A stretch of DNA of 64,000 nucleotides from assembly GCF_020497125.1 (NCBI RefSeq), contig NC_059073.1, forward strand, positions 9,445,225 to 9,509,224. The letters are read 5' to 3'. Below, piece by piece: positions 1 to 11,712 of this stretch. Position 1 is the stretch's first letter; each line of letters begins with the position of its first letter. The DNA comes from Mauremys mutica (taxonomy: Eukaryota > Chordata > Testudines > Geoemydidae). Both the position numbers and the translations under genes were made by a program. A model generated the notes under the pieces. That model searched no databases, was not told the DNA's origin, and saw only the letters and a program-made list of their open reading frames with translations.

Positions 1-1806
1 TTGCTAATATGATGGTACAGGATAACACCCAGGAAATGCAGCTCCGGATGGGATGGAAAAGAATAATAATGTAAGTCCTAATTTGGGGTATCTAACCATT
101 TATTGTGCTTGTTGTAAAGGACGTAATGCAGTTTACCAGGCAGTGATCTCTTCCTAGCCTGAGCTGCAGTCCTGGATTTAGTCTTTGCTCTGCTACTGAC
201 TCTCTGCTTGACCTTGGGGCAGTCACTTAACTGTGCTGCACTTCAGTGTCCCCATCAGCAGAATGGTGGTTCTAATGCTGATGTACCCAATGGGACAGAC
301 TCTGCAGCTTCAGGAATGGCTGTGCTTGGAGATCTTTGGGTGAAAGGTGCACTGGGAAGCCAAGGGATCATGTCAACAACTCGGACAGTCTCCTGCCTTT
401 GCCTCAGCAGAGGACGGTGTGGTCTGATGAAGAAAGCGCAAACTGCCTGCTCTCGCTGATGAAGCCAACCCGCACGGGGCACAGCTACAGAGAAAGGGAC
501 AAGGTGACGGCTAGTCCTCATTGCAGGCACAATTTAGGCTCCTCTTTTTGAAGTACTACTCTTAAATATTTAGGGCCCAGGCCTGCAAAGAACCGAACAC
601 CTCCCACGCAAAGAGGAGCCCCGTGAGCTTACTGAGAACCGAGGCTGACTTCAGTAAGCGGCGTCTACACTCAGTACCCTACAGGATCATGTGTTTGCAG
701 CTGATCCCAACCTCAGAAGACCTACTGCAGCTAACGGATGGTCCACAGAGTAGCTACAGAATCAGACCCTGGCTGAGTGCTCTAGGATCTGAGCCCTGAG
801 CCCTGCAGTTTTCTTTTAAGATCTGAGATTCAGGATGGCTTGGCTTATGCTCAAGCGAAGGCTGGATTTGCTCGGTTTGCTTCGCCTCTCTCTCCCCATG
901 CTGTTTGGGCCTGATAATAGACTGCCGCGGAGCAAATGACCCCCGAGTGATTAATGCCCCCTTTCCTGCAGCTGATGTGTGGTTACAGAGGATTACACAC
1001 AAGAGGCACAGACATCACTCCAGCTACACGGCCACTGCCCATCCGGCGGCCAAGTACTGCCTGCCTGCCCGGCCGCCAGAGCCAGCCAAGCTAATAACCC
1101 GGAACATTTCATATCCGCCGCACGATGAATGGCAACCTTTTCTTTTCCCGCCCTCCCTGCCTCCGCAAAACTCCCTCCGTTGCCACTCGGCACGAGGAGC
1201 CTATTTTCATGAAAAATACAAATCATTAAACTGGTAACACTGCTCCCAAACCGTTCCAAATGCCAAGATGTTCGCTCCCAGAGAAGCGTCTTTGTGCGCG
1301 CTGGCTAACGGCATCGAAATGATGCCGCGGACCAGAGAGAAAAAAACACACAACCCCCCCACCGAGGGCTAAAAGGAACCAGTTCAGGGTCCAGCCCGCA
1401 CTGGGAGGGGACGTCCCACTCAGCTGAAGACCTGCCTGGAACCCAGCGCATCAGGTTCCTCTCAGACTAAGTGGAGTGAGTAGGTTAATACTGTCTGCAA
1501 TGTGTCTCTGGTGCATTGCTGCTCTGGGGTTTGGCTCTGCCTCCAGCTGTTTTCTAAGCAAGAAGCTGTTGTGTCTAGTAATTGATCTGCGCCCAAATCC
1601 GGGATGTGAACTAATCTCCTGAACTTGCAGGGGAGCTCAGAACTGGTTCTAAACTACGCCTCATCTTTAAGGGTCAGTGTTGCGTTCAGGGCAGCTCCTC
1701 TTGGACAGATCCTCGCTAGCTGAGAGCAGAGCTTGCAGACAGAGCGTAAATGATCGACACCCCCTTAACGGTGAAATACAGCGATGCTGCAGCGGCGCTG
1801 CCTTAC
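1..1806 (-). other. ADGRB1: ADGRB1 intron, 3' of the last exon seen (partial)
   Basis: This is intron sequence downstream of the 1807-1950 exon. A MIR-like SINE fragment is at 165-300. The stretch 880-1340 shows no repeat I recognise and is relatively even in composition, so it could hold conserved noncoding sequence. No exon with a matching phase was found. Confidence 0.8.
165..300 (+). repeat. MIR-like SINE fragment
   Basis: The stretch around CTTGACCTTGGGGCAGTCA, followed by cactt and tctgt-type text, matches the conserved MIR core read in the forward direction. Ends are diffuse. Confidence 0.6.
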
Positions 1807-1950
1807 CTGCTAGCCCCGTAGAGAGGATGCTCTTGGAGATGGTGACCTTGTCCTCGGAGGTCCTGGCCCAGTCCACCATGCCCCTCCAGCCTTTCATGGG
1901 GAAGCTGATGTCAGTGGCTGCATTGGCAGGAAGTTTGTGGATGCTGAGGA
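1807..1950 (-). CDS. ADGRB1: ADGRB1 exon: GAIN domain, fourth exon
   Basis: This 144-bp exon has phase 1 at both ends, acceptor ATTTCCCCTCAAG and donor GTAAGG. The leftover G plus TC gives Val, so the segment reads [20 protein letters not shown], then a GW-containing stretch and SILSTGLA at the end. It covers the transition from the helical GAIN subdomain A into the beta-sandwich subdomain B. The next coding exon, expected to continue into the VVGTVLY region, is not in the remaining 1.8 kb, so it lies beyond the left edge. Confidence 0.96.
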
Positions 1951-2074
1951 CTTGAGGGGAAATAGAAACAGTGAGTAAAGCAAAGCCCAAATGGCCAGCT
2001 CAACATTCACACTCCCACCACTGAAAAACCCGTAGGTGCACTAGCAGGACAGGCGCTTGGCAAGAGTCAGTATT

Positions 2075-2165
2075 TGCTCTCATGTACACTGGTGTAAACC
2101 CAGAGTAACTCTATTGACTTCATTTACACCAGCGCAAATCCAGACTTCATTCGCATTGGTGCAAC
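2075..2165. repeat. Short hairpin repeat (GGTGTAAA family)
   Basis: ACTGGTGTAAACCCAGAGTAA and TTTACACCAGCGCAAATC form an imperfect inverted pair around a CTATTGACTTCA centre. Similar copies lie at 30448, 35215, 40140, 41995 and 43466, so this is a dispersed MITE-like family. Confidence 0.55.
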
Positions 2166-3039
2166 TATGAGTAGAAATTCAGTCCCTGACCATTCAGAGA
2201 CAATGAGCACCCAAAATTTTGGATTTTCCGCTCTTTGAAAATGCAGCCCTCCATGTTGTATGTACGGTGCAAGGGGGAGCTCAGACCAGACAGATGGCGT
2301 TCCTTTAGCCGGGAGAGAGGTCAAGGCCGTGCATGAACTGTCTCAGAGAAAGCCCCTCCTTGCTCATTTGGCTAATGGAGAACCTTGGGGCAAACCTCTC
2401 TTTAGCTGGTGGGACGGTGCCTGTGAGATCAGGCATGGCCCTGGGAAATGTCTCTCCCTGCCTACCATGAGCTGAGGCAACTGGGGATTGAGAAGGGATG
2501 AGCTGTGAGCATATGGGGCTTTGTGATCTTGGTGGCCAAGAGTGTGGATGAAAGCAGAGGAAGACCAGGAGCCTCTGGATTAGCCAGATCCTGTCCAGGA
2601 GAGCTGAGATCTCTGGCCTGGCAGAAGGTATTTGTTCAGCTAACGTCTGTACATAAAGCAAGGTGATAGCACTAGGCAGGTGGAGCTGGAGCTTCTGTTC
2701 ACTGAGCAGGACTCCCAAGCATCCTTCTGTCCCTCCATACTTCCTCAGCCTCCTCCACCTCGGATTAAACTCAAGACACCTTAACCCAAATGCTGCCCTT
2801 GCTCCCAGCCGTGTGACCCTAGAGATGGCACCGGGCTTGTGCTGATGTGAATGGAGCCGTTAGCCTGACCAATGATGTTTTATACCCTGCACCATGCGTT
2901 CCGTCACAACGGGATGGGACACACAGCAAATGTATTTGCCTTCTGGGGAGCATGAATGCAGCACTCAGCCTGAGACGCTTGTACCATCCCTTTGATAAAC
3001 TCTGGAGAGAGCAGAGAGAAGAAGGGTGGTCTTGGGTTT

Positions 3040-3290
3040 GAATGAGGGGGCTGCAACTTAGGAGAGCCCCGTTCCATCCCCAGCTCTGCCAGGCTCCTCT
3101 GGGACCCCGGGCGAGTCATTCCATCGCTCTGTGAGGAGAACAACCCTTCCTTTCCCCCAATCTTTGCCCGTCCCATCTACTGAGCTTGTAAACTGATGAG
3201 GGCAGAGACTGCCTCTTCCCATGTGTATGTACCAGGGCTAGCACCAGGACCAACCTCAGCTGAGGTCTCTAGGCACTGCCAGAAAACTGC
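3040..3290 (+). repeat. MIR-like SINE, degraded
   Basis: A forward MIR core (CCCCGGGCGAGTCATTCCAT) is followed by a stretch reading TTGTAAACTGATGAGGGCAG, the 3' part typical of reptile MIR copies. Much diverged. Confidence 0.5.
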
Positions 3291-3716
3291 TTCTGTTACT
3301 GGTATCGCTCCACTGGCCTGGAGTCCCATCCTTTACAGTGGCTGATTCTTTCCGGGAGAGCTGACCTGCCTGCTCCAGCCTCCCTCGGCCTCAGAGAAGC
3401 GCCAGCTCTGCTGACAGCTAAGGACAGCACCGCTTCACTTCACCTCCCATTACCCCAGGAGCCTTCCAAGTTAGCACATTTCCCACTAACAGTAACACCG
3501 GGGAGCCTGATCCCAAGGACCTGGGCTGCGTCTGCATCATGTGTCTCTGACATGAGAACAAGTTGCTGCGTGGCTCCCTCTGCTCCCTCCCAGCCCCTGG
3601 CCAGCCTTTTCCCCTCCCCAGGCTCACAGCCAGCTCATGAAAACTGCAAGGAGTGACAGCACGGTTTGAATCTGCCTGTGGAGCAGGGGAGGGGAGCGGA
3701 ATCCAAACCGACTCAC

Positions 3717-3825
3717 CTAGATTGTCCGTCACTTGGTAGGAATCCCGGAAATCTTTCATGCGGAATCCAATGACATCAATGAAATCCTCCACAAGCCTGA
3801 ACAGCTCCTTAGCATTCGGCCCCAT
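3717..3825 (-). CDS. ADGRB1: ADGRB1 exon: GAIN domain, third exon
   Basis: This 109-bp exon starts in phase 0 and ends in phase 1, with acceptor GGGTTTGCAG and donor GTGAGT. It encodes [20 protein letters not shown] followed by [16 protein letters not shown]. With the previous exon ending in Met the junction reads AQM-MGPN, where mammalian BAI1 as I recall has AQLAGPN. The rest is nearly identical to mammals. The exon is part of the helical GAIN subdomain A. Confidence 0.96.
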
Positions 3826-6800
3826 CTGCAAACCCAGTGAAGAGAGGTCAAATATTTAATGGCACAGATAGCAATGAGCTCACCCTGGGCCTCTCCAAGG
3901 GCCAGGGTCCAAGCCAGGCTTATCCCACACAGAGAGAGCCAGAGGCATTCTCTGCTCATGCTGGAGTACCGTGGAGTAGTGAACAATGTGAGGGCAGAGA
4001 AATGATCCAAGGAGATAGAAACATAGACAGGAAATGACAATATAAGATCCGGTTTGGGAAAACGCAGCTGATGGCCATGGAGGAGAATAGTCCTGACCAC
4101 AACGGGAGGGCAAAACCATAACGGGAGGGCTCTGATAGTGACCTACCAACCTACCCTCCTTCCTCAAGGTTACTTATTCTACCCACCGGTCTGGCCGGGA
4201 AAACCACAGCAAACATTTAGAGTTTCCCAGCACCGGCAGTTAGCCTAACATGGCCAGCAAATGAGACATGCCAGGCCATACCTTCAGGTGGTGTAATTCA
4301 GCAGTGCTCCATTTATGTCCGCTGGAGGATCTGGCCTGATGGGTCCACCAACGAGGCCAATGTGATTTGGCGCGGCACATGCAGAGCCATCATGTGATGG
4401 AGCAAAGAGGTAATAGATCTGCTCTATGCAAGCTCTGGAGTGTCTGCGCCCAGAGGCAAACCCTGAGATCCTTACTCCTTCAAAACTCCCCTTCACTTCA
4501 AGGACTCGGGGGGATCTGGTTCCTGGAATATTGTGTTCAGCTCTGGGAGTCAACATGACTGGAAATCATTAAGCAAAGAGAGGGAGTCCAGAGAGTCCTT
4601 GCCTGCACCACGACTCCTGGGCTGAGTACAGCGAGGCCGGTCCAGACTCCCCAGGCTAAGAAAGGGAACGTTTTCACAAAGCTGTGAAACAGGATGCAAT
4701 ACCACTATCTGAGCACAGCTGTTACAAAAATCGGGGAGCCCATTCCTCAAATCTGGGTACACCAAGAGCATGTCTAAATCCCAGCTGGGAAGCAGACATC
4801 AGAATTTAGGCAGGGAAACGCCTCTCTCGGACCCATATAGTACGTACCCCTTTGAGTGCCCGCACACAGAATATTTAGATGTCCCACAGCGGTGCCAATG
4901 TCTGAAAATTGGGGCCACCATGAGCTGTTGTTGGAGGGGACGTTCTGGCTCTTTCCTATGTACAGTTCTCTGTTGAGAGTCTTCATACGGAGGAGTACTG
5001 GTCTCTGAACCTCCATCAGAGACTGCTGCTCCCTCCCACGGCCCTCCAGTGGGACCCTGGCTTAGACTGTCATGCATACAGCATGGATCATTCCCAATGG
5101 CAGGACTCCAGCTGCTAGAGGTTTCCTTGCCAAAGACTGGCTGTGTTTAGTGACATAAGGCATGACCCTGGGACAATGTCTCTAACCTACAACGACTGAA
5201 CCTGACTCCCCAAACACTCCTAGACTTAAAATTCACACCTGCCTATGCACAGGAGAAAGGAGAGCAATAAGGACCGTTTTGTTTTGTTTCCTTTATATAC
5301 TCTGTCACAATTTTGCCTGGTACTTCGATATCAAAGTAATTGCATCTTAGATCGATCATAGGTTGATTGCACAGTTTAGTGATCAAGCAGTTGCACAAGG
5401 AGCTACCTGTAGAGGGGACTATCCCCAGCCAACCCATAGATCTGCGTAGGAAGAGAATACTGTTAAACAGCCAGGGAAAACTCTCCATCTGAGCTGTCCC
5501 TGAATATGCAGCGAGAACAGGGGAAGGAATAGGACACTAAGATGTGTGCTGCCATATAAGAGTTGTTGGGTTTGTTTGGTAGGTTGGTTGTTTGTTTGTT
5601 TTTTAATGGGGAGATGGGAACTAAAGTCCTGTGTTAAAATGGCATGGTAAATAGTGTGTGCCTGCACCTCTCACCTCTGCTAGGTGGGCTGAGACCAGAT
5701 CCAGTGCATGTTGCCCTCTAGCGGTTGGAGGATTTTAGAGAAGCTATTACCAGTGATTCCCCCCTGGTGCTCAGGGGAGAGCAGACTCTGGATTTAGAAC
5801 TGAAGCTTTAGGCCAAGATCCTATTTCTCATTCAAATATACGGGAACTGGGCATCCATATCCCTTAGGCAACTTAGGCCATCTCAGCCATGGTCCTCGTG
5901 CTGTCTATAATAGTGGCAGTGGTCAAAAGATGAAAGATCCTCTGACTGATATCAAAGCAGCGCAGAAAATAACATCCGCTGTCATGAGAGTGCAGACTGG
6001 TCACACAGCAGGAATGAACATCAGGTGGCAGAGGCCAGCAAGCCAGGTTTACAACATAGGGAAGCTGATAAGGGAAAACCACTGGGAACTAACTGCAGGC
6101 TGGAGAAAACTGCAACTATTTTTATGATCAACAGGGTCTCTGCGTTGTCATGACGACTCAGCAGAGTCTGCTCCACAGTGCAATGTGGATGTAGACACGT
6201 ATTTGCTAAATTGAGCATTCGGTTCTTCGCCTCCTCTGGAACCAGCCAGGGTCATTCATCGATTTCCAAATATGCTGAGGAAACACCAGCTCTAGGGGCA
6301 AAAGGCGAGTTCAGTCTCCAGGTCTGTTCAATACTTGGTCTAACCCCTTTTACCTAGTTAATGTACCCCTCCCCCTAGCTGACTCATTTCAGAGAAGCCT
6401 CCGAACAGACATCAGGTGGTAACATCTTCCCACCATTACTGACTGAACCCACCTTTGAACCTGTGACCTCTTGCAGAGGAGCCAATCCCTTCCAAGCTCA
6501 ATCAACGTTCAGTGCCTGCTATGCGCCAATAGCACAACCCTTCCCTGGAGCTATTTATTTTCATTTCATTTTCCCTTATGCAACAGTCTTTCTATCACCC
6601 CCTTGACGTAGGAGGTCTCAGATTCAACCGGCAGCTCTTTAGCTGCCAGAGAAGTACAGTGGCCATTCTGAAGAAAATCGACCTTTAAGGTTTCATGTTT
6701 GTGCCGGGCAAGCGTCTCTCGCTCCTTTGCTGTTTGCTGCCCCTTCTGAGGGGGTTCACCGGACAACACGGCAGCTAAAAGAGCTGTCATATTGTGACCC

Positions 6801-7750
6801 GTGCCTCGTGATCTCCTCAGTGGAATACTCTCCACCTGATGGACGCCTGTCAGAAACCAGAACTGCCTGTGGTGACTTGACTTCCGAGACGCAGGCACAT
6901 GAGGGATTGTGTTCTGAGACGCAGTAAAGTGGAAGAGACAAGGGAGGAACTAGTACCGACAGGGAGCCATCAGTCAGAGTTGCCTGTGAACAGGCTTTGC
7001 CTTCAAGGCAGCATCATTTCACTCTGATGCAGCTCCCTGGGGCTGCAGGGAGATCAGCGCTGTTGAGCAGTGAGCGCTGCGAGGAATTTTTCAGTCCAGG
7101 TTAGGGACAGTGGGTAAGTCACATGCACAGGCAGAGGCAGAAAATGCAGTTGAGGCAGGGGAAGGATTTGGTAAGACATAGACGGGACAAATAGCAGTGC
7201 CTATGCCCAGACAGGGTGTGCTTTATCTGCTGAATTACCCATCATGTTCCCTAACTGCCAGCATCCCTGAGGAGACACCAGGTGACCTTATGAGGAAGGT
7301 GTAGCTAACATATAACTGAACCCTTGCTCAGCTCGAGCGGAGGCTCAGATGGCAGAGCACAACCCTGGCCCTTTAAAACCCTACCTGTCCTGCCTGAGTC
7401 TTTTCCTACAGGACTCAGACTTGGGAGCAATCTTAAAGGGCCAGGACTGCACTTGGCTCTGAAGTCTAGCAGGATCCATTTTCCTGGTCCCCGCTGATTT
7501 CTCCAAGCAGGGTAGTTCAGCCTACAAATCTCTTTCACTGCAAGGCGTTGTGTTGGTGATGCCTAGCAGTGGCCGGATGAGTTCTGTCTCTTCTGGGTGA
7601 AACGGATGCCCATTGAGTACAACATCTGTCAGGCACACACAGTGGTGAGATCACCCAACCCAAGGGGAAATGCCCATAACCCCTCCCCACAATGCCACAG
7701 GCTGAGAGCCAGCACTATTTGGGTTGTATGTTTACGTAGCAGGTTCATAC
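3826..7750 (-). other. ADGRB1: ADGRB1 intron, 3.9 kb
   Basis: The intron lies between the 69-bp and 109-bp GAIN exons. It looks largely unique, with no CR1 or hAT copy that I can place with confidence. A TG-rich run lies near 5565-5605. No coding or RNA gene is supported. Confidence 0.8.
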
Positions 7751-7819
7751 CATCTGAGCTTCCTCCCACTTGTCCCGGTTTTCCTCTGACAGCAAGTTGC
7801 TGATGATCTGGACGAAGTT
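7751..7819 (-). CDS. ADGRB1: ADGRB1 exon: GAIN domain, 23-codon exon
   Basis: This 69-bp exon is too short to stand out as an ORF. It has acceptor GCCTCTCTAG, donor GTATGA and phase 0 at both ends. It encodes NFVQIISNLLSEENRDKWEE and then AQM. It fits between the DVQ end of the previous exon and the GPNAKEL start of the next, exactly as in mammalian BAI1, where the corresponding segment reads NFVQILSNLLAEENRDKW. The donor GTATGA is less typical than the others. Skipping would remove 23 residues from a GAIN helix in frame. Confidence 0.95.
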
Positions 7820-8439
7820 CTAGAGAGGCGAGACAAAAAAGGAAAAGAAAGTCATGATCCGAATACGACGGAGTGGCACGACGTGCCCCACAACATATGA
7901 GAGGGCAGAGAACAATAGTATTAGCAAGAAGAGGATCTGCTCTCGGTCACAGAGCACTGTTCTTCCCAAAGCACTGGACAAACCAAAGCCCTGCTCCCAA
8001 TGAAATAAGTAGCAAAAATCCTACTGCCTCTCCTGGGGAGACGAGTCAGAACCTTGCTCACCACCAGAGTGCTATGGGGCAGCAAGTGAGTACTACGTGT
8101 CTCATTACCCACCAGGCCACAGCAGAAAGCAAAGGATTCTGCATGCCATTGAGAGCCCAAGGGATGGGCGTAGGCAGACATGAGGCAATGATAAAATGCC
8201 AAGAGGGGTTTTGACTATGAGGGGTATGGAGAGCAGCAGGGTTGTCCACAGTACACCTGGCTCCCGCGAGCTCTCTGAGCCCCTCACTTTCACAGGGGGA
8301 TGGGCTCACGCTGCAGACTGCAGGCCCAGATTTTGGAGATCTCAACATCCAGGAGTAGTGGGGATCTGCAATTTTGGCTCGGCCTATTACAGAGACAACA
8401 AATGCTTGCAAACCTTGGGCCCGGTTTCAGAATTCATGG

Positions 8440-8665
8440 CCAGGTTCAGAATTCGTGGGTAATTCCATCTGGGAAAACTTACCGAAGGACATGATGGATT
8501 CCCCATCACTTGTGGTCTTTAAATCAAGACTGGATGTTGTTTTAAAGGATCTGTTTTAGCTCATACTGAAGTTATGGGTTTGATGCTGAAAGTATTGGTT
8601 GAGGTTCTCTGGCCTGTGCCGTACAGGAGGTCAGACTAGATTATCATAATGGAAAACCTATCTAT
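8440..8665 (+). mobile_element. CR1 LINE 3' fragment
   Basis: The translation LPKDMMDSPSLVVFKSRLD resembles the end of CR1 ORF2. It is followed by the 3' UTR signature CTCTGGCCTGTGCCGTACAG and GGTCAGACTAGAT. It is 5'-truncated as CR1 copies usually are, and next to a short ATCT/AGCC microsatellite (8658-8685). Confidence 0.8.
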
Positions 8666-8689
8666 CTAGCCAGCCAGCCAGCCAGATAT

Positions 8690-8925
8690 TTCCCTGGCCC
8701 CCATCACCAGAGTATCTGACCACTTCTCCATCATTCATGGATTCTTTCCTCACACCACCCCTGGGATATAGAGCCAGATTATCCCCACTGTACAGAAGGG
8801 TGGATGGAGGCATAGGGCAAATTAAGTGACTTTCCGAAGATCACACAGGAAAGCTGAGCAAGGAACGGTACCCAAGTTTCTTCAGCCCAAGTGCAGCACT
8901 CTATCCCTAACCTTCGTTTGGCCCT
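8690..8925 (-). repeat. MIR-like SINE
   Basis: AAGTGACTTTCCGAAGATCA followed by CACAGGAAAG is the MIR core in reverse. It is flanked by a GATTATCCCCACTGTACAGA stretch and by a degenerate end-of-element sequence. Confidence 0.7.
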
Positions 8926-9439
8926 AGCTCAAACAAACAGAGGTTAGGTTTCTCCAGCTCAGCTACTCCTGTCCCTCCCCATCTTTGCAAAGGTCTCAGC
9001 ATGGGAGGCTTTGCATTGCCATTGTGAGTTAATGGACTTTCTCTGCACGCTCTGCTGGGTCCTAGCTTCACTTGACCAAACCTTCACTGCTAAGAGAGCC
9101 CCTCAGAGTCAGATATTTCACCCAGTGAGTAACACACAGGAAATATAGAAGCCAAGGTACCAAGCAGACCCCATCTCCAGCAGATCTATCCCCCTTCCAC
9201 CGAAAAGCCATTGCTGGCACTGAGAGTGCATTCAGGCTCTGAAGTCAGCGAGCACAGGGGCTGCCAGACTAGAGCAGCCACTGCTTCATCCAGCCCAGCC
9301 GCTGGGCTTTATGGAAGAAGATGAAACCACTGCCAGTGGCGGGAAAGCTTCTGGTGGCTCCATCTCCATTATAACTGGGAAAGGGGAATGACAGAATGAA
9401 CTGTCAGAGGAAGAGGGGCTATCCAGGCAAAAGTTCTGC

Positions 9440-9462
9440 TGTGTGTGTGTGTGAGAGAGAGA
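9440..9462. repeat. (TG)n(GA)n microsatellite
   Basis: A short TG dinucleotide run passes directly into a GA run. No function is implied. Confidence 0.85.
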
Positions 9463-10068
9463 TGTGAAGGCAGGAGATACAGAGTTCAAAGCCATTGATT
9501 TTCCTCTCCATTTTCCCCGACGTTGCAGACACCATGGGGAAGCAGATCCTAGGGGACAAGTTTAATGTTTCAAGTTGTGGGCTGATGACCTCTCCCGAGG
9601 ACAGATCTGTAACCAGTCTGCATGCAACTGCTGAAAGTAAAGCCCAGGGCAAGAAACCCTCAGCCTTCTCCCACATCGATACATAGACACCTAATACCCA
9701 AGGATCAACTCCCCTCTCGGCCATTAGACTGCAATTCCTTCCAAATAAGGCACCAAAATCAATTAGACTCCACAGAAAGTGCAGCTGGGTTGAATCAGCT
9801 TGAAATGACTTTGCTCTTCAAGTTACTAGTTCATGAAACAGTGGGGATTGGGAGGGCAGAGCTCATTAGCCTGGGAAGTGCACATTGGGAAATGAGGCAC
9901 ATCACAGAGGTAAGCAGAGAAATTTCTGATTTTTCTGGGCTTTCGTCAGTATAAGTAGATTCCAGTGCACGTAGTGGTCGCCCAAACCCTGTGTGTATGT
10001 GCCCGTGCCTTAGACTTGCCCAGTGGCACCCATCCCATCATGACGTGCATCTCTCTTCCTCAGCTCAC

Positions 10069-10263
10069 CTGTACATCCCCAGCAGCGGGGCTGTAATACG
10101 CCCTACGGAAGATCTCGGTCATATTCCTGAGTACATCGATGGTGGACAGCAGGTCCCCACTGTAGCTGGTCCCATCCTGGGAGATCTCCACCAGGTTTTG
10201 GAGCAGTTCAGATACCCCTTCTCCCATCAACCCCCGCTGGGCTTTGGAGAGATGCTCCCTTGT
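10069..10263 (-). CDS. ADGRB1: ADGRB1 exon: GAIN domain, subdomain A start
   Basis: This 195-bp exon is phase 0 at both ends, with acceptor TCTCATCTCAG and donor GTGAGC. It encodes 65 residues starting [20 protein letters not shown] and ending [10 protein letters not shown]. It is helical in character and corresponds to the first helices of the GAIN domain, the fold that in this family carries the autoproteolytic GPS site at its far end (outside this window). NMT in VLRNMTEIF is an N-glycosylation sequon. It differs little from mammalian BAI1 as remembered. Confidence 0.97.
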
Positions 10264-10524
10264 CTGAGATGAGAGAAGAGCACAATGAGTCAAGCACACG
10301 CTATTGGGGATCAATGAAGTTCTCAGGTCTCAGGAGCACAGACCAGATGATCACCATGGTCCCTTCTGGGCAAATGTCACCTAATCAATTCCCTGCCATT
10401 GCAGGGGCCTCGGGCTTTGGTACCCAGGTCTCTCCTGTTCTCTACCTCTACATGACAGTTCGGTCTCCTGAAGACTGAAATGCTTTAGTCTAAGCCAAGT
10501 TCTTTGGCTCAGTATAGGGTAGCA

Positions 10525-10605
10525 GGGTGAAATGTAATGGCCTGTGACATACAGGAGATCGGGCTTGATGGTCTAATGGTCCCTTCTGGCCTTCAGCTCC
10601 AGGCA
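10525..10605 (+). mobile_element. CR1 LINE 3' tail
   Basis: GGCCTGTGACATACAGGAGA followed by GGTCCCTTCTGGCCTT is the CR1 3' UTR signature of turtles and crocodilians. Only the tail is left. Confidence 0.7.
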
Positions 10606-10894
10606 ATCTGGGAGAGTCTGTGATATCTCTGAAAGGTCTTAGGTGGCTATCGGAGGACAACTGAATTCCCACTTTCTTTGTGACCAGAAAGGGAAGTGTC
10701 CCTGCAGACTATTCTGCCTCATAATCTTGCTGCTGGCTACCCCAGCCTGCAATGGAAGATTTTGCTCACCACTCAGTCCTATAGCTGTCTTTACCTGAGT
10801 TACAGCTATCTCAGACCATAGACGGGAACAAGGACGGTTCTGCTGCAGGCACTGACTTTCCAGACAAGCCACCGGAGGGTGGCAGAGGCAGGCC

Positions 10895-11090
10895 AAGTAT
10901 TTACAGTTTTTATTATTATGATAACAGCTAAAGGACCCAACCGAGAATGGAGCCCCATCATGCTAGACACTAAAATGCCCAGCGAAAGACTATCCTGTCG
11001 CGAGGGGGTTACAATCTAACTAGACAAGACAGGCAAAGGGGGGACAAGGAAGACGTATCCTCCCCATTTTATAGCTGAGAGCTCTGTGTT
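10895..11090 (-). repeat. MIR-like SINE, degraded
   Basis: TTTTTATTATTATGATAACAG and ACAATCTAACTAGACAAGAC resemble the reverse of reptile MIR-type copies (compare 14195-14490). The conserved core itself is missing. Confidence 0.4.
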
Positions 11091-11605
11091 TTTCTCTGTG
11101 CACAGATCTCATCAGGATAACGGATTGAGGGGACAGTAATGCCTTCCATTTATAACCCCTTCCCTCCCAAAGGATCCCAAAGTGCTCTACAAACTCTCCT
11201 TTCACGGCCGCTGAAATGCAGCAACAACACTGCACAAGGGCTTAGGGCACAAAGAGATGACATCCTCTCTTTTAACACTGCCGGGTGAATGTAAGGAAAC
11301 TGGAATTTGGCCAGGATACCGAGGTTAACACCCTCCACTCTCGCAAAAAGTGCTAGGAGCCCTTTAAATAATCACAAGTGGCCAGGCCTCTGTTGTAGGA
11401 TTAGTCCAAACAACAGAGCCTTCAGCACCACTGCACCCTCTCACCCAGAAATGGGTCACTGGCTCACTACTGACTCAGAGGGAAGAGTGGGTCACTACTG
11501 GGTCAGTGTAAGCCCTTTGGGTTTCTCTGGGGAATCTCCCATCTAAGTAAAACGCGACAATGGGGAGAAATGGATCCATTCCGATGAGAAGTGAATCTTA
11601 TTTAC

Positions 11606-11712
11606 CATCATCTGTATATTCCTGTAGTCAATGGAAACACACTTGATGTAGGTCGGAGTCTCCCAGTACGCTATCCCCTCTTCATCTAAAGTGCATCTTC
11701 GCAGGATCAGCC
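11606..11712 (-). CDS. ADGRB1: ADGRB1 exon: HormR domain, second half
   Basis: This 107-bp exon starts in phase 1 and ends in phase 0, with acceptor TTCTCCTTTAG and donor GTAAAT. It encodes [20 protein letters not shown] and then [16 protein letters not shown]. The two cysteines and the aromatic YW complete the HormR fold begun on the previous exon. The following IDYRNIQMM segment leads into GAIN. It is one of the two exons here whose phase changes across the exon, so skipping it would shift the frame. Confidence 0.97.

Larger units (their letters stand above)
1951..3716 (-). other. ADGRB1: ADGRB1 intron, 1.8 kb
   Basis: The intron lies between two GAIN exons. It holds a short hairpin-type repeat (2075-2165) and a MIR-like fragment (3040-3290). 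Nothing else is recognised; open frames on both strands are short and lack family resemblance. Confidence 0.85.
7820..10068 (-). other. ADGRB1: ADGRB1 intron, 2.2 kb
   Basis: The intron lies between two GAIN exons. It holds a CR1 3' fragment (8440-8665), a MIR-like SINE (8690-8925) and a TG/GA microsatellite (9440-9462). The remainder shows nothing recognisable. Confidence 0.85.
10264..11605 (-). other. ADGRB1: ADGRB1 intron, 1.3 kb
   Basis: The intron lies between HormR and the first GAIN exon. It holds a CR1 3' tail (10525-10605) and a degraded MIR-like SINE (10895-11090). No other feature is supported. Confidence 0.85.
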
